This document shows, in pieces, positions 42,970 to 51,770 of a stretch of DNA of 64,000 nucleotides; positions within the stretch are counted from its first letter, which is position 1, and the number at the start of each line of letters is the position of its first letter. Location: NCBI GenBank assembly GCA_963422385.1, contig OY729432.1:3224001-3288000 (forward strand), read 5' to 3'. Both the position numbers and the translations under genes were made by a program. The stretch comes from JAJDTQ01 sp963422385 (GTDB lineage Bacteria; Desulfobacterota; Binatia; UBA9968; JAJDTQ01). The notes under the pieces were generated by a model. The model searched no databases. It was given only the letters and a program-made list of their open reading frames with translations, and was not told where the DNA came from.

Positions 42970-43110
42970 ATGGAAATAAAACGGCGGCGCAGGCGGCGGA
43001 AAAGCCTGGCCAAGCTGCGTGTGAAGTTTCAGGGAGCCAGGACCGAGCATGCGCGTACCAAGGTGCGGGACAAAGCCTTCAAGATCTCTCCCTCGGCTGT
43101 TCTGGAGTAG
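42970..43110 (+). CDS. Small arginine/lysine-rich protein (DUF6800-like)
   Basis: The 46-residue protein begins MEIKRRRRRRKSLAKLRVKF and ends near KAFKISPSAVLE. The pattern of a basic start, a helical KLRxKF segment and an ISP end resembles the small conserved DUF6800-type proteins that I know from other bacteria. Size and charge suggest nucleic-acid or ribosome binding. ATG 42970 is likely; ATG 42928 is possible. It lies 73 bp behind the aldolase gene. Confidence 0.5.
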   Translation: MEIKRRRRRRKSLAKLRVKFQGARTEHARTKVRDKAFKISPSAVLE

Positions 43111-43180
43111 CCCTCGATCCACCGGCATCCGATCCCGTGGGCCCGGATGCCATCTTCGCCCTCGACCGTGTCCGACCCCC

Positions 43181-44125
43181 TCAGGGTTTGCGTCCGATGA
43201 CCAGCGATGAGGTCAGTGGTGGAGGCAGTTCCACCCGACCCGCCTCCACCAGACCGGCGCGTCCGAGCCAACCGCGGATCTCGTCCAGCGTGTAGCAGCG
43301 CCCGCGGTCCGTCGTCAGCAGCATCAGGAGACTGAAGACGGTGCCTTCGTCGGTCTCCGTGCGGCTCCCTCCCAGAATGTGGTCCTTGATGACAAGGCTG
43401 CCGCCCGAAACCAATGATTTCGACAGGAAAACGACATCGTAACCGCCGGGAATGGCGTCCGTGCGATAGTCGCCGGCCATGCATTCGATACGGTCGGCCA
43501 CACCCGATGCGCGGACGTAGCGCTCGGTAACCGGCAGAGTCCCGGGCAGATCGTAGAGGGTGGCGCGAAGGGCCGGGTAGCGTCGGCACAGGGCGATGGA
43601 ACAGGTGGCGGGTCCGGGCCCCATGTCCAACAGCCGTCGTGGGTCGCCGAGATCCAGGGCGTCGGCCATGACCTCCGCGTCGCTTCGGGAATTGACCAGC
43701 GAATCCATGGCCTCGATGAAGATCTCCGTCTCGGCTTCGTCGGTCTGGTACATGTCCGGCAGGCGCGCGGGCCGTCCGGTACGGACGGCGTCCTCCAGCT
43801 TTCCCCAGACGTCCCACATCATGGCGTCGAAGCGGACCATGCCGCTGAAATCCCTGGGCGAAGCGCTCAGCAGATAGGTCGCGGACAGGTCGTTGAGGCG
43901 ATAGCGGGGACCATCCTTTTCCAACAGTCCCGTGACCGTGAGGGCGTCCGGAAGGAGACCCGTGGCGCGGGTCTCGGCGCCGATGGCGGCTGCCACCGCG
44001 GCTGCGTCGGCATCCTCCTCGTCCCGCAGTGCGTCGAACACGCCGAGTCCCACGGCGGCCTGCAGGATCCGGGCCTCCGCGTACCCGCCCGCGACCCCCG
44101 CGAGCCGGGCAAAACCGTCGCTCAT
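43181..44125 (-). CDS. SAM-dependent O-methyltransferase-like protein with an internal deletion
   Basis: The 314-residue protein has an N-terminal winged-helix dimerisation domain (RILQAAVGLGVFDAL) and the SAM-binding loop RLLDMGPGPATCSIAL. After DVVFLSKS the chain jumps to LVSGGSLVIKDHIL; in related enzymes about 20 residues stand between these two blocks, so a piece appears deleted. It would methylate a small-molecule hydroxyl group, if active. Its ATG overlaps the stop of the upstream AlbA_2 gene by 4 bp. Confidence 0.75.
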   Translation of the reverse strand: MSDGFARLAGVAGGYAEARILQAAVGLGVFDALRDEEDADAAAVAAAIGAETRATGLLPDALTVTGLLEKDGPRYRLNDLSATYLLSASPRDFSGMVRFDAMMWDVWGKLEDAVRTGRPARLPDMYQTDEAETEIFIEAMDSLVNSRSDAEVMADALDLGDPRRLLDMGPGPATCSIALCRRYPALRATLYDLPGTLPVTERYVRASGVADRIECMAGDYRTDAIPGGYDVVFLSKSLVSGGSLVIKDHILGGSRTETDEGTVFSLLMLLTTDRGRCYTLDEIRGWLGRAGLVEAGRVELPPPLTSSLVIGRKP

Positions 44126-45579
44126 ATCGGTTCCACGACCCGGTAGGTCCGACTCTTGGGTTTGATGGGGGCGAGGATGCCCATTTTCACCATGCTGCGG
44201 ATGTCACGATAGGCGGTATCCCGGTCGACCCCGGCGATGCGCTGATAATCGGCGGTGGAAAGCAGCTTGTCGTGGGTCAGCGCGTACACCAGCAGTCGCT
44301 GTCGGCGAAAGCTGAGGCGAGAGCGGTCGAAGCGGTCGAGCCACCGGATGGTCTCATCGTCGTAAATGGGGGTGTTGCGTAGCGTTACGGTGAAAAAGAA
44401 GCCCTCGGTGGAGAACTCCGGCGGCCGAAGCGCGTTTTGCTCCATCTCCTGGAACATGCGTGGCACGCCTTCGCCGATCTCGCGCATGTAGCCCAGGTCC
44501 GACAGCACGCGCACCAGCAGAGGGTTGCGCGAGAAATGAACCCGCTGTTGCCGGTTCAGGTGATCCACGGCGACGGGCCCCGGCAACGCGCCCGGACTTC
44601 TCACTTCCAGGCGGTCTTCGAACATCCAGATTTCGGTCTCCGCGCCGGTGATGGCGTAGTCCCGGTGGGCGACGGCATTGACCAGGGCCTCCTGCCAGGC
44701 GAAGGAGGGGTATTCCAGGCGCTCCCGGAAGAACAGGTCGTGCAACACCATCCGCTCGCGGATGTGCTCCCTGATGCGTCCCACGGCCTCGTCGATGAGG
44801 GTCCACAAGGGGCGGTCGATGCGCACCCGTTTGACGACGTTCAGGGACTCGCCATAAGCTCTCTCGGTGCCCTCGTACTTGACGAAATCGATGCCGCAGC
44901 GCGGCTGCCACCTCGTCGGCTCCGCGGCGAACAGGAGCAGGGCGGCCATGGAAATCTGGGGATGGTCCGCGGAGCCGCGAACCAGATGGTACGTGCGCGT
45001 CAGCAGGGATCGGGGGTCGTCCCGCGCATCGATGCGCTTCGCGAAGGACTCCAGCGCCGATTCGTCCAGGTCTTCCCATGTCGCGTCGTGGGCATGTTGT
45101 CGCTCGTAGGAGTACGACAGCTTCGCCTCTTTCAGCAGCCGGAGCTGCTCGGGCGCCAACGCCGGGTTCTCCGAGGCGATCCGATAGAAAGTCCTGCCGC
45201 TGGCCACCCGACGGATCTCCAGGCCCGGACTCACTTCGAATCGGAGCAGCAGCAGGTTGCCGAGGTCGATTCGTTCGTACAGGGATGGCAGAGGTGGGTT
45301 GAGAAGGTTCTGAGGCACCTCTTCCAGCTCACGGATCTCCTGCTCGGAAAAGGGGAGGCCGGTGAGGCTCTTGTCGGGCTCGATGCCTACCAGAAGGCCC
45401 CCGCCGTCGGCGTTGGCCATTCCGTTGAGGATGCGCGCGATCTCGCGGGCGAGGTCCCGGGGCCGCTTCGTTCGAGTTCCGCGCTTCTTCTGCTCGTAAG
45501 CGCTGACGAACTCGAAAAACTGACCCCGGTCTTCCTTCAGGAGCGTTTCAAGCTTACGTCCAAGCATGTTTGACGGCAT
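44122..45579 (-). CDS. Schlafen AlbA_2-domain DNA-binding protein with C-terminal helicase-like/HTH region
   Basis: The 485-residue protein has an AlbA_2 (Schlafen-type) domain, seen as EIARILNGMANADGGGLLVG and following strands, then a RecG-like ATP-binding-type region (FAWQEALVNAVAHRDYAI) and a C-terminal winged helix with TADYQRIAGVDRDTAYRDIR. This type is found as a transcription regulator. The start may be ATG 45579 or 45567; neither has an ideal ribosome-binding site. It overlaps the methyltransferase gene by 4 bp, so it could control it. Confidence 0.8.
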   Translation of the reverse strand: MPSNMLGRKLETLLKEDRGQFFEFVSAYEQKKRGTRTKRPRDLAREIARILNGMANADGGGLLVGIEPDKSLTGLPFSEQEIRELEEVPQNLLNPPLPSLYERIDLGNLLLLRFEVSPGLEIRRVASGRTFYRIASENPALAPEQLRLLKEAKLSYSYERQHAHDATWEDLDESALESFAKRIDARDDPRSLLTRTYHLVRGSADHPQISMAALLLFAAEPTRWQPRCGIDFVKYEGTERAYGESLNVVKRVRIDRPLWTLIDEAVGRIREHIRERMVLHDLFFRERLEYPSFAWQEALVNAVAHRDYAITGAETEIWMFEDRLEVRSPGALPGPVAVDHLNRQQRVHFSRNPLLVRVLSDLGYMREIGEGVPRMFQEMEQNALRPPEFSTEGFFFTVTLRNTPIYDDETIRWLDRFDRSRLSFRRQRLLVYALTHDKLLSTADYQRIAGVDRDTAYRDIRSMVKMGILAPIKPKSRTYRVVEPI

Positions 45580-45619
45580 CCCTCCAGCCGAAGGACCTCG
45601 TGGATGATCCGGGCGGCGG

Positions 45620-45920
45620 TTACCGGTCGTTGACATCGAGCCATTCATGGACCGTGTGGATGTCCCGCATGCCGCTGGCCAGGTTGGTGACCTGGAGGCC
45701 CCGCTTGTTCAATACCTTGGCGTCACATCCGCCGCCCTTGGCGACAGTGTCGACGGTGAATCCCAGGTTGTGCGCCGCCTCGTGAACGCGCTGAACGATG
45801 TCGGACTCATGGGGCACGTCCATACGGTCGTATTCCCGCGTGATCCGGGACTCCACGCGCGTTTCATGGACGCAGCCGTCCGCCGCATGAACGAGCCCGG
45901 CCTTGTCCCTTCGCGCGGGG
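45620..45920 (-). pseudogene. C-terminal remnant of an M20 (PepT-like) peptidase
   Basis: The frame ends with KGGGCDAKVLNKRGLQVTNL and GMRDIHTVHEW, the last active-site region of M20 peptidases (a metal-binding histidine before the C-terminus). In-frame similarity of the GCVHETRVESRITREY type goes back to about 45920, but the catalytic domain is absent. It lies between the Schlafen-type gene and tRNA-Met. It may be expressed only as a short peptide. Confidence 0.6.
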
Positions 45921-46097
45921 AAGTCGCGGGGAGTCTACTATGAAACGGGCAGGCAGGTCCATTCTCCCCACAGCGTCACATTGCCTCCAGGGTCCATCAC
46001 GCGGTACCACGACACCGACATCGTGACCGTCCACGTGGACGCCCGGGATGACTCGTGGCGCGCAGGCGCGGCGGTAGAAGGTGGCGTGTGAAGGAAC

Positions 46098-46174
46098 TGG
46101 TGGCGGTGGCTGGACTTGAACCAGCGACAACGCGGATATGAGCCGCGTGCTCTGACCAACTGAGCTACACCGCC
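46098..46174 (-). tRNA. tRNA with CAT anticodon (elongator tRNA-Met, or tRNA-Ile2)
   Basis: The acceptor stem GGCGGTG/CACCGCC is perfect, the anticodon loop is CTCATAT with a CGCGG/CCGCG stem, and the CCA end is encoded. A CAT anticodon means methionine, or isoleucine if C34 is modified to lysidine; T-arm bases alone do not settle this. The gene is 77 nt. Confidence 0.93.
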
Positions 46175-46453
46175 GTTGTGTGTGAAAGTTGCTCGCTGGA
46201 GGATTGAAACCCGGGTTGGCTGATCACCAATCATAGACTGTGGCCCGCGAACATGCAAGCTGCGGTATCCCCATGCCGAAACCGCTCCGCCTCGCCTTGC
46301 AAAATCCCCTTGCTTTCACTATTAGTCAGCGAAAGCAGCCATTCCTCATGTGTTTGGTTGCATTACGCCTGAACCGGACACGACCGTTCCAATCCAGCTC
46401 GGGCTCGCTGTCATGGGAGATGAGGGTCACGTCTTTGGAGGGAGGGAAGCGCC

Positions 46454-47491
46454 ATGCAGGGTTGGGTGACACACGCGTTCAAGGACATGCGGCTGGAGGA
46501 GTTGCCGGACCCTGAAAGTCGGCCCGGCTGGGCGGTTTTGAAGACCCGGGTGGTGCAGCCCTCGGTGACCGAGGTGCAACTCTTCTACGGCGAGCGCTCC
46601 AACAGCTACGACAAGGTCAGAAAGAAGCTCGCCCAAGGTCCCGAGCCCTTGTTCGGCCACGAGTTCTGCGCCGAGATCGTCGAGATCGAGAAAGACAACG
46701 CCTATGGTCTGGCGACGGGCGACCGGGTGGGCGCCACCCACACGGAGATCGGCACCATCGGGCGGGACTTCCCGGGGCTGTTCTCCGAGTACGCGGCAGT
46801 GCCGCTGGACGCGCTGGCCAAGATTCCCGACGGCATCAGCGACTGGGAGGTATCGGCGTTGCAACCCCTCACCAGTTGCGTTCACAATATCCAGGTGCTG
46901 GGGGTGACGCTGGGGGACACGGTGCTGGTGCTGGGCCAGGGCGTCATGGGGCTCAACTCGGCCCAGGCGGCCAAGGCCGCGGGCGCGGACACCGTCATCG
47001 GCACCGACATGAGACCGGAGATACTGGATCTGGCCAAGGAGCTGGGGATCGACGTCACCATCGACGCCTCCAGAGAGAACGTCGTCGATGCGGTGATGGA
47101 CCTGAGCCACGGCAAAGGCATCCCCTTCGTCATCGAGGCGGCCAGCGGCAGTCCGCAGATGGGACTGTCCGGCGGCGCCACCGTGTCGGAGGCGGTGGCG
47201 TGCGTGGCCGCCGGCGGCAAGGTGCTCAGCATCCCGCATTTCCACGAGCCGGTGACCCTGGACTTCAACTACCTCCGGGCCAAGCGGGTCACCTACATGT
47301 TCCCGCCGGAGCTGGCTCATCCCGGGGAAATGACCCTTGCCGCGCGACTGGTGGCGCAGAAGCGCATCAACATCGATCCCATGATCACGCACAAGCTCGA
47401 AGGCATCGACAAGATGCCGGAAGCCCTGGACATCACCGCCAACAAGGCCAGGTACGGTGCGTTGAACCCGGCGCAGGTGAGGTTCTCGTAG
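46454..47491 (+). CDS. Zinc-type alcohol dehydrogenase-like (MDR) protein
   Basis: The 345-residue protein is of the medium-chain dehydrogenase family. It has the GHEFCAEIVEI block with His/Glu near residue 70, and a Rossmann domain with VLVLGQGVMGLNSAQAAKAAG. The first catalytic zinc ligand, normally a cysteine in an xxCGxD stretch near residue 40, is replaced (PSVTEVQLF), and the four-cysteine structural zinc site is missing. Cofactor is NAD(P). It precedes an amidohydrolase and the Tct transporter genes, so a role with an imported organic acid is likely. Confidence 0.82.
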   Translation: MQGWVTHAFKDMRLEELPDPESRPGWAVLKTRVVQPSVTEVQLFYGERSNSYDKVRKKLAQGPEPLFGHEFCAEIVEIEKDNAYGLATGDRVGATHTEIGTIGRDFPGLFSEYAAVPLDALAKIPDGISDWEVSALQPLTSCVHNIQVLGVTLGDTVLVLGQGVMGLNSAQAAKAAGADTVIGTDMRPEILDLAKELGIDVTIDASRENVVDAVMDLSHGKGIPFVIEAASGSPQMGLSGGATVSEAVACVAAGGKVLSIPHFHEPVTLDFNYLRAKRVTYMFPPELAHPGEMTLAARLVAQKRINIDPMITHKLEGIDKMPEALDITANKARYGALNPAQVRFS

Positions 47492-47585
47492 AGGCAGGGA
47501 GGAATCCTCCACACCAGGGGAAGAACCGTAGCACCATAGCGCCGTTGCTTGCTTTGGAACACGAAATCGGTTTGAAGGAGGAAAC

Positions 47586-48593
47586 ATGAACGCCAAGATC
47601 ATTGACGCCGACGGACACGTCAGGGACCGGGACGCGGACATCCGCGCCCATATGGAAGACCCCTGGAACAAGCGGGAGGGCTCGCTGCTGCCCTCGGACG
47701 AGTGGGACTCCAGCATGTTCGGCACCTTGGGAATGAACATCACCGACGTTCCCACGCGCCTGCGTGACATGGACACCGAGGGGATCGAAATGTCGGTGCT
47801 GTTTCCCACGGGCGCGTTCCACGTCAACCGTATGCCGGAGAAGGCCTACGCGGGAGCCTTCTCGCGCGCCTACAACAACTGGATCTCGAGCATGTGCAGC
47901 GAAGCGCCGGAACGGCTCAAGGGCGTCGGCGTCGCGCCCTTCCAGGATGTGCCGGCGGCGGTGGCGGAGATCAACCGCGCGGTGACCAAGCTCGGGGTGG
48001 TGGGCATCACGGTGGGCACCTTCGGCATGAAGGACCACTTGGGGCAGGAGCTCTTCTGGCCCATCTACGAGGAGCTGGAGCGGCTCAACGTGCCGTTGCT
48101 GATCCACAACTCGCGCTCGGGGCCGGCGGGCGAGAACCGCTTTGACACGTTCCTGTTCAAGCACACCATCGGCCGTCCCTTCGAGACCATGCTGGATTGC
48201 GCGGCGTTGATGTACGGCGGCGTGCCGGAGCGGTTTCCGAAGCTGCGCATCGCGTTCCTGGAGTGCGGCGTCGGCTGGGTGCCCTACTGGATGGACCGGA
48301 TGGACGAGGAGTACGAGCACCGGCAGTCGGAAGCGCCGCTGCTCAAGGCCATGCCCAGCGAGTACATGAAGGCGGGGAACTGGTACTATGCGGCCGAGCC
48401 GGAGGAGGAGAGCCTGCCCTACGGCATCGAGCGGGTGGGCGAGAAGAACATCGTGTTCGCCTCCGACTACCCGCACTGGGACGGCATGTTCCCCAACGTG
48501 ACCAAGACCATCAAGGAACGGACGGACATTTCCGACGACTTCAAGGCCAGGTTCCTGGGAGAGAACGCCAAGGCGCTCTACGGCTGGAACTAG
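47586..48593 (+). CDS. Amidohydrolase family 2 protein
   Basis: The 335-residue TIM-barrel protein starts KIIDADGHVRDRDADIR, where the usual DxDGH metal motif stands. LLIHNSRSGPAGENRF and FLECGVGWVPYWMDRM follow and NIVFASDYPHWDGMFP carries the catalytic aspartate. It probably hydrolyses or decarboxylates a substrate brought in by the adjacent TctABC importer. An AAGGAGGAA sequence sits before the ATG at 47586. Confidence 0.86.
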   Translation: MNAKIIDADGHVRDRDADIRAHMEDPWNKREGSLLPSDEWDSSMFGTLGMNITDVPTRLRDMDTEGIEMSVLFPTGAFHVNRMPEKAYAGAFSRAYNNWISSMCSEAPERLKGVGVAPFQDVPAAVAEINRAVTKLGVVGITVGTFGMKDHLGQELFWPIYEELERLNVPLLIHNSRSGPAGENRFDTFLFKHTIGRPFETMLDCAALMYGGVPERFPKLRIAFLECGVGWVPYWMDRMDEEYEHRQSEAPLLKAMPSEYMKAGNWYYAAEPEEESLPYGIERVGEKNIVFASDYPHWDGMFPNVTKTIKERTDISDDFKARFLGENAKALYGWN

Positions 48594-48620
48594 CCGGGTA
48601 GCGGGCAACGGGATTTTCGC

Positions 48621-49109
48621 GTGCAACTGACACCCCGGACGATCTTCAGCTTTGTCGTCCTCGTCTTCTTCGGCTATCTGCTCTGGGAGGCTTGGGATTG
48701 GCGCTGGCAGGCCCGTCTGTACCCTTGGGCCATCGGTTTTCCCATGGTCATCCTGGCGATTATCAACATCGTGCTGGAACTCCGGGGACCGAGAGCGGAG
48801 GGCGTCTCCGACAGCGCGCCTGCCGACTTCCAGCTCACGCAGACCGTCGACCGGGCCGTGGCGGTGCGCCGCACCGCCACCATCCTTTCCTGGATCGTGG
48901 GGTTCCTGGCGGGCATCTGGCTCATCGGGTTTTCCATCACCATCGCGGCCATGACGTTCGGCTATCTGAAGTTGCAGTCCAGGGAAGGATGGCCCATGTC
49001 GCTGATACTCACGGCTTCGGCGTGGCTGGTTTACTACGTGCTGTTCGAGCGTACGCTTTTGCTGCCGTTTCCCGACGGCAAGATCTTTCTCTGGCTGGGT
49101 CTGGATTGA
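48621..49109 (+). CDS. TctB-family small membrane subunit of a tripartite tricarboxylate transporter
   Basis: The 162-residue protein has four hydrophobic segments (for example IFSFVVLVFFGYLLWEAW near the start and IVGFLAGIWLIGFSITIAA later), the size and profile of TctB. It is followed by the binding protein (TctC) and the large permease (TctA), so all three parts of the importer are present in the order B, C, A. Confidence 0.82.
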   Translation: MQLTPRTIFSFVVLVFFGYLLWEAWDWRWQARLYPWAIGFPMVILAIINIVLELRGPRAEGVSDSAPADFQLTQTVDRAVAVRRTATILSWIVGFLAGIWLIGFSITIAAMTFGYLKLQSREGWPMSLILTASAWLVYYVLFERTLLLPFPDGKIFLWLGLD

Positions 49110-49180
49110 CTGGACATGTGTACACGGGCGAGAGCAGCGAGTCAGAAAAAACATTGGGTGCCAAACAAGGGAGGTATGCC

Positions 49181-50239
49181 ATGACGAAGCGATCGATTTG
49201 TCGAACTCTTCTCGTGCTGCTGCTGGCCGGGTTCATATTCATGAGCTTCGCCGGTCAGGCCGGGGCCAAGGATTTTTACGAGGGCAAGACCATCCGCATC
49301 CTCGTCTGTTGCTCGCCGGGTGGATTCTATGACCGGTGGGCGAGGCTGTTCGCGCGGCACATGGGCCAGTATATTCCCGGGAAGCCCGACATCATCGTCC
49401 AGAACATGCCCGGGGCGGGCTCACTCATCGCCGCCAATTACACCTACAACATCGCCAAGCAGGACGGCACGGCCCTCGTTATGCCGTTGGCCGGACTGTA
49501 CCTGGACCAGGTGGTAGGACGGAAGGAGGTGCGCTTCGACATCGCCAAGTTCCAGTGGATCGGCACGCAGGAAGTGAGCCACTCGGTGCTCTTCTGCCGC
49601 AGCGACTCGAAGTACCAGAGCGTCGACGACCTGATCAAGAACAAGAAGGACCCGGCCAGACTCGGCAACTCCGGGACCGCGGGCAACAGCTATCTCATGG
49701 GCAAGATCCTGGAGAAGGGTGTAGGAGCGAATTTCAATTTCGTCATGGGTTATCCCGGCGGCAGCGAGATCGATCTGGCGGTGGAACGAGGGGAGGTGCT
49801 TTGCCGTGGCATGACCATTCCCCCGCACTTCGGCCGGGAGCCCTATCTGACCTGGCACAAGAACAAGTTCGTCAAGCAGCTCGCTCAGAGCGGAGAGGAG
49901 CGGGATCCGAGGCTCAAGGACGTGCCCACCCTCACCGAGCTGTTCGACAAGTACAATGCCCCGAAGCTGGTCCGGGCCATGGCCAAGGTGATCTTCGCCA
50001 GCGGCGACTTCGGGCGCCCGTTCGGTGTCGCGCCGGGTGTACCGGCAGACCGCGTGAAGATGTTGCGCGACGCTTACGCCAAGGCCTTGCAGGACCCGGA
50101 GCTGGCGGCCGAGGCGAAGAAGGGGCGGATGGTGCCCTATAAGCTGCTGAGGGGCGAGGAGCTGCAGAAGGTGGCCAAGAGCGTCGTAAGCCAGCCCAAA
50201 GAGGTGGTGGACGGCGTCAGGGGGCTCCTGGGGAGGTAG
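49181..50239 (+). CDS. TctC/Bug-family substrate-binding protein of the tripartite transporter
   Basis: The 352-residue protein has a signal peptide (RTLLVLLLAGFIFMSFAG) and the family loop CCSPGGFYDRWARLFARHM. Other recognisable parts are IIVQNMPGAGSLIAANY and GVAPGVPADRVKMLRDAY. It binds a di- or tricarboxylate or related acid. The ATG at 49181 has an AAGGGAGG ribosome-binding site. The permease gene follows 10 bp later. Confidence 0.9.
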   Translation: MTKRSICRTLLVLLLAGFIFMSFAGQAGAKDFYEGKTIRILVCCSPGGFYDRWARLFARHMGQYIPGKPDIIVQNMPGAGSLIAANYTYNIAKQDGTALVMPLAGLYLDQVVGRKEVRFDIAKFQWIGTQEVSHSVLFCRSDSKYQSVDDLIKNKKDPARLGNSGTAGNSYLMGKILEKGVGANFNFVMGYPGGSEIDLAVERGEVLCRGMTIPPHFGREPYLTWHKNKFVKQLAQSGEERDPRLKDVPTLTELFDKYNAPKLVRAMAKVIFASGDFGRPFGVAPGVPADRVKMLRDAYAKALQDPELAAEAKKGRMVPYKLLRGEELQKVAKSVVSQPKEVVDGVRGLLGR

Positions 50240-50249
50240 CTGACAGGCC

Positions 50250-51767
50250 ATGATGCTCGACGCCTTCATAGAGGGACTGCTTCACGTCCTTTCCTGGCCG
50301 GCCTTCGGCTTCCTGCTCCTGGGCGCGTTGGTGGGATTCATCGTGGGGATTCTCCCCGGCCTCGGTGGCTTGGCCACCCTGGCGCTGATGCTCCCCTTCG
50401 CCTACAAGATCGGGGAGCCGATCTCGGCCTTTGCCTTTCTCCTGGGCATGCACGCCATCACCGGCACCACCGGTGATCTCACCTCGATCCTCTTCGGCAT
50501 CCCGGGAGAAGGCACGGCCGCCGCCACCATCATGGACGGCTACCCCATGACCAAGAAGGGGGAAGCCGGCCGGGCCATGGGCGCCGCGCTCATGAGTTCG
50601 CTGGTGGCCGGCCTTGAAGGCGCCGTCATCCTGGCCCTCGCCATTCCCATCATGCGCCCGCTGGTGCTGTTCTTCGGCTCTCCGGAGCTGTTCATGCTGG
50701 CGATCCTGGGCATCACCTTCATCGCATCGCTCAGCGGGTCGTCCCTCACCAAGGGGCTCCTGTGCGGCGGCATCGGGCTCATGCTGGCGGCCATCGGTGT
50801 GGATCCCCAGACCGGGACGCTGCGTTACACATTGGGCACACTATATCTCTGGGATGGCCTGAGTCTGGGCCCGGTGGTGGTCGGACTCTTCGCCATCCCG
50901 GAGATCATCGACCTGGCGGTGCGCGGCACCAGCATCGCCGAGGCCAAGGTGGAGAAGATCACCGGCGTCATGGAAGGGGTCAAGGACACCTTCCGACACT
51001 TCGGCCTGACCATGCGCTGCGGCTTCATCGGCGCGTTCATCGGCGCCTTGCCGGGTCTGGGGGGAGGCGTCTCGCAGTGGCTGGCCTACGGCCACGCGGT
51101 GCAGTCGTCCAAGGACAAGAGCCGCTTCGGCAAGGGCGCCGTGGAAGGGGTGCTGGGACCCGGCGCGGCCAACAACTCACGGGAAGGGGGCAACCTCATC
51201 CCCACGGTGGCCTTCGGCATCCCGGGAAGCAGCGCCATGGCGATCCTGCTGGGAGCGTTCCTGATCGTCGGCCTCAATCCCGGCCCGGAGATGCTCACCA
51301 AGCACCTGGACATAACCTTTGCCATGGTGTGGATCCTGGTGGTGGCCAACATCATCACCGTGGGCGCGAGCTTCCTGTTCCTGAACCAGCTCGTGAAGCT
51401 CACCTTCGTCCGGGGCCACCTGCTGATTCCTTTTCTCCTCATGTTCGTCTTCCTGGGCGCCTTCGCGGCCCACAACAACTTCAGCGACATGATCGTCACG
51501 GTCATCTTCGGCGTGGTGGGCTACGTCATGGTGCTGTTCCATTGGCCGAGGCCGCCATTCGTGCTGGGCCTCGTGCTGGGCACGATCGTCGAGAACTATC
51601 TGTGGATCTCCAGCAGCGCCTATGGAGCGGCCTGGCTCACCCACCCCACCGTGGTGGCCATCTTCCTGTTGATGGTGGGGACGCTGATCTACTCGGTGGT
51701 TCAGACTCGCAAGGGCCGATCCCTCGAGGACGCGGCCAGGGAGAGTGCCGAAGGAACACGGGAGTAA
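50250..51767 (+). CDS. TctA-family large permease of the tripartite tricarboxylate transporter
   Basis: The 505-residue protein has about 12 membrane segments. Family hallmarks are GFIVGILPGLGGLATLALMLP near the start, GIPGEGTAAATIMDGYPM and, in the repeat half, FIGALPGLGGGVSQWLAYG and FGIPGSSAMAILLGA. It makes the sodium-coupled channel with TctB for the substrate delivered by TctC. The stop TAA at 51765-51767 is directly followed, in the same reading frame, by the EamA-type gene. Confidence 0.93.
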   Translation: MMLDAFIEGLLHVLSWPAFGFLLLGALVGFIVGILPGLGGLATLALMLPFAYKIGEPISAFAFLLGMHAITGTTGDLTSILFGIPGEGTAAATIMDGYPMTKKGEAGRAMGAALMSSLVAGLEGAVILALAIPIMRPLVLFFGSPELFMLAILGITFIASLSGSSLTKGLLCGGIGLMLAAIGVDPQTGTLRYTLGTLYLWDGLSLGPVVVGLFAIPEIIDLAVRGTSIAEAKVEKITGVMEGVKDTFRHFGLTMRCGFIGAFIGALPGLGGGVSQWLAYGHAVQSSKDKSRFGKGAVEGVLGPGAANNSREGGNLIPTVAFGIPGSSAMAILLGAFLIVGLNPGPEMLTKHLDITFAMVWILVVANIITVGASFLFLNQLVKLTFVRGHLLIPFLLMFVFLGAFAAHNNFSDMIVTVIFGVVGYVMVLFHWPRPPFVLGLVLGTIVENYLWISSSAYGAAWLTHPTVVAIFLLMVGTLIYSVVQTRKGRSLEDAARESAEGTRE

Positions 51768-51770
51768 CGC

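Noticed and set aside
46098..46174. Firm call as initiator tRNA-Met
   Set aside because: The acceptor stem begins with a normal G-C pair and the anticodon stem lacks the three consecutive G-C pairs expected in the initiator, so it is an elongator or Ile2 type.
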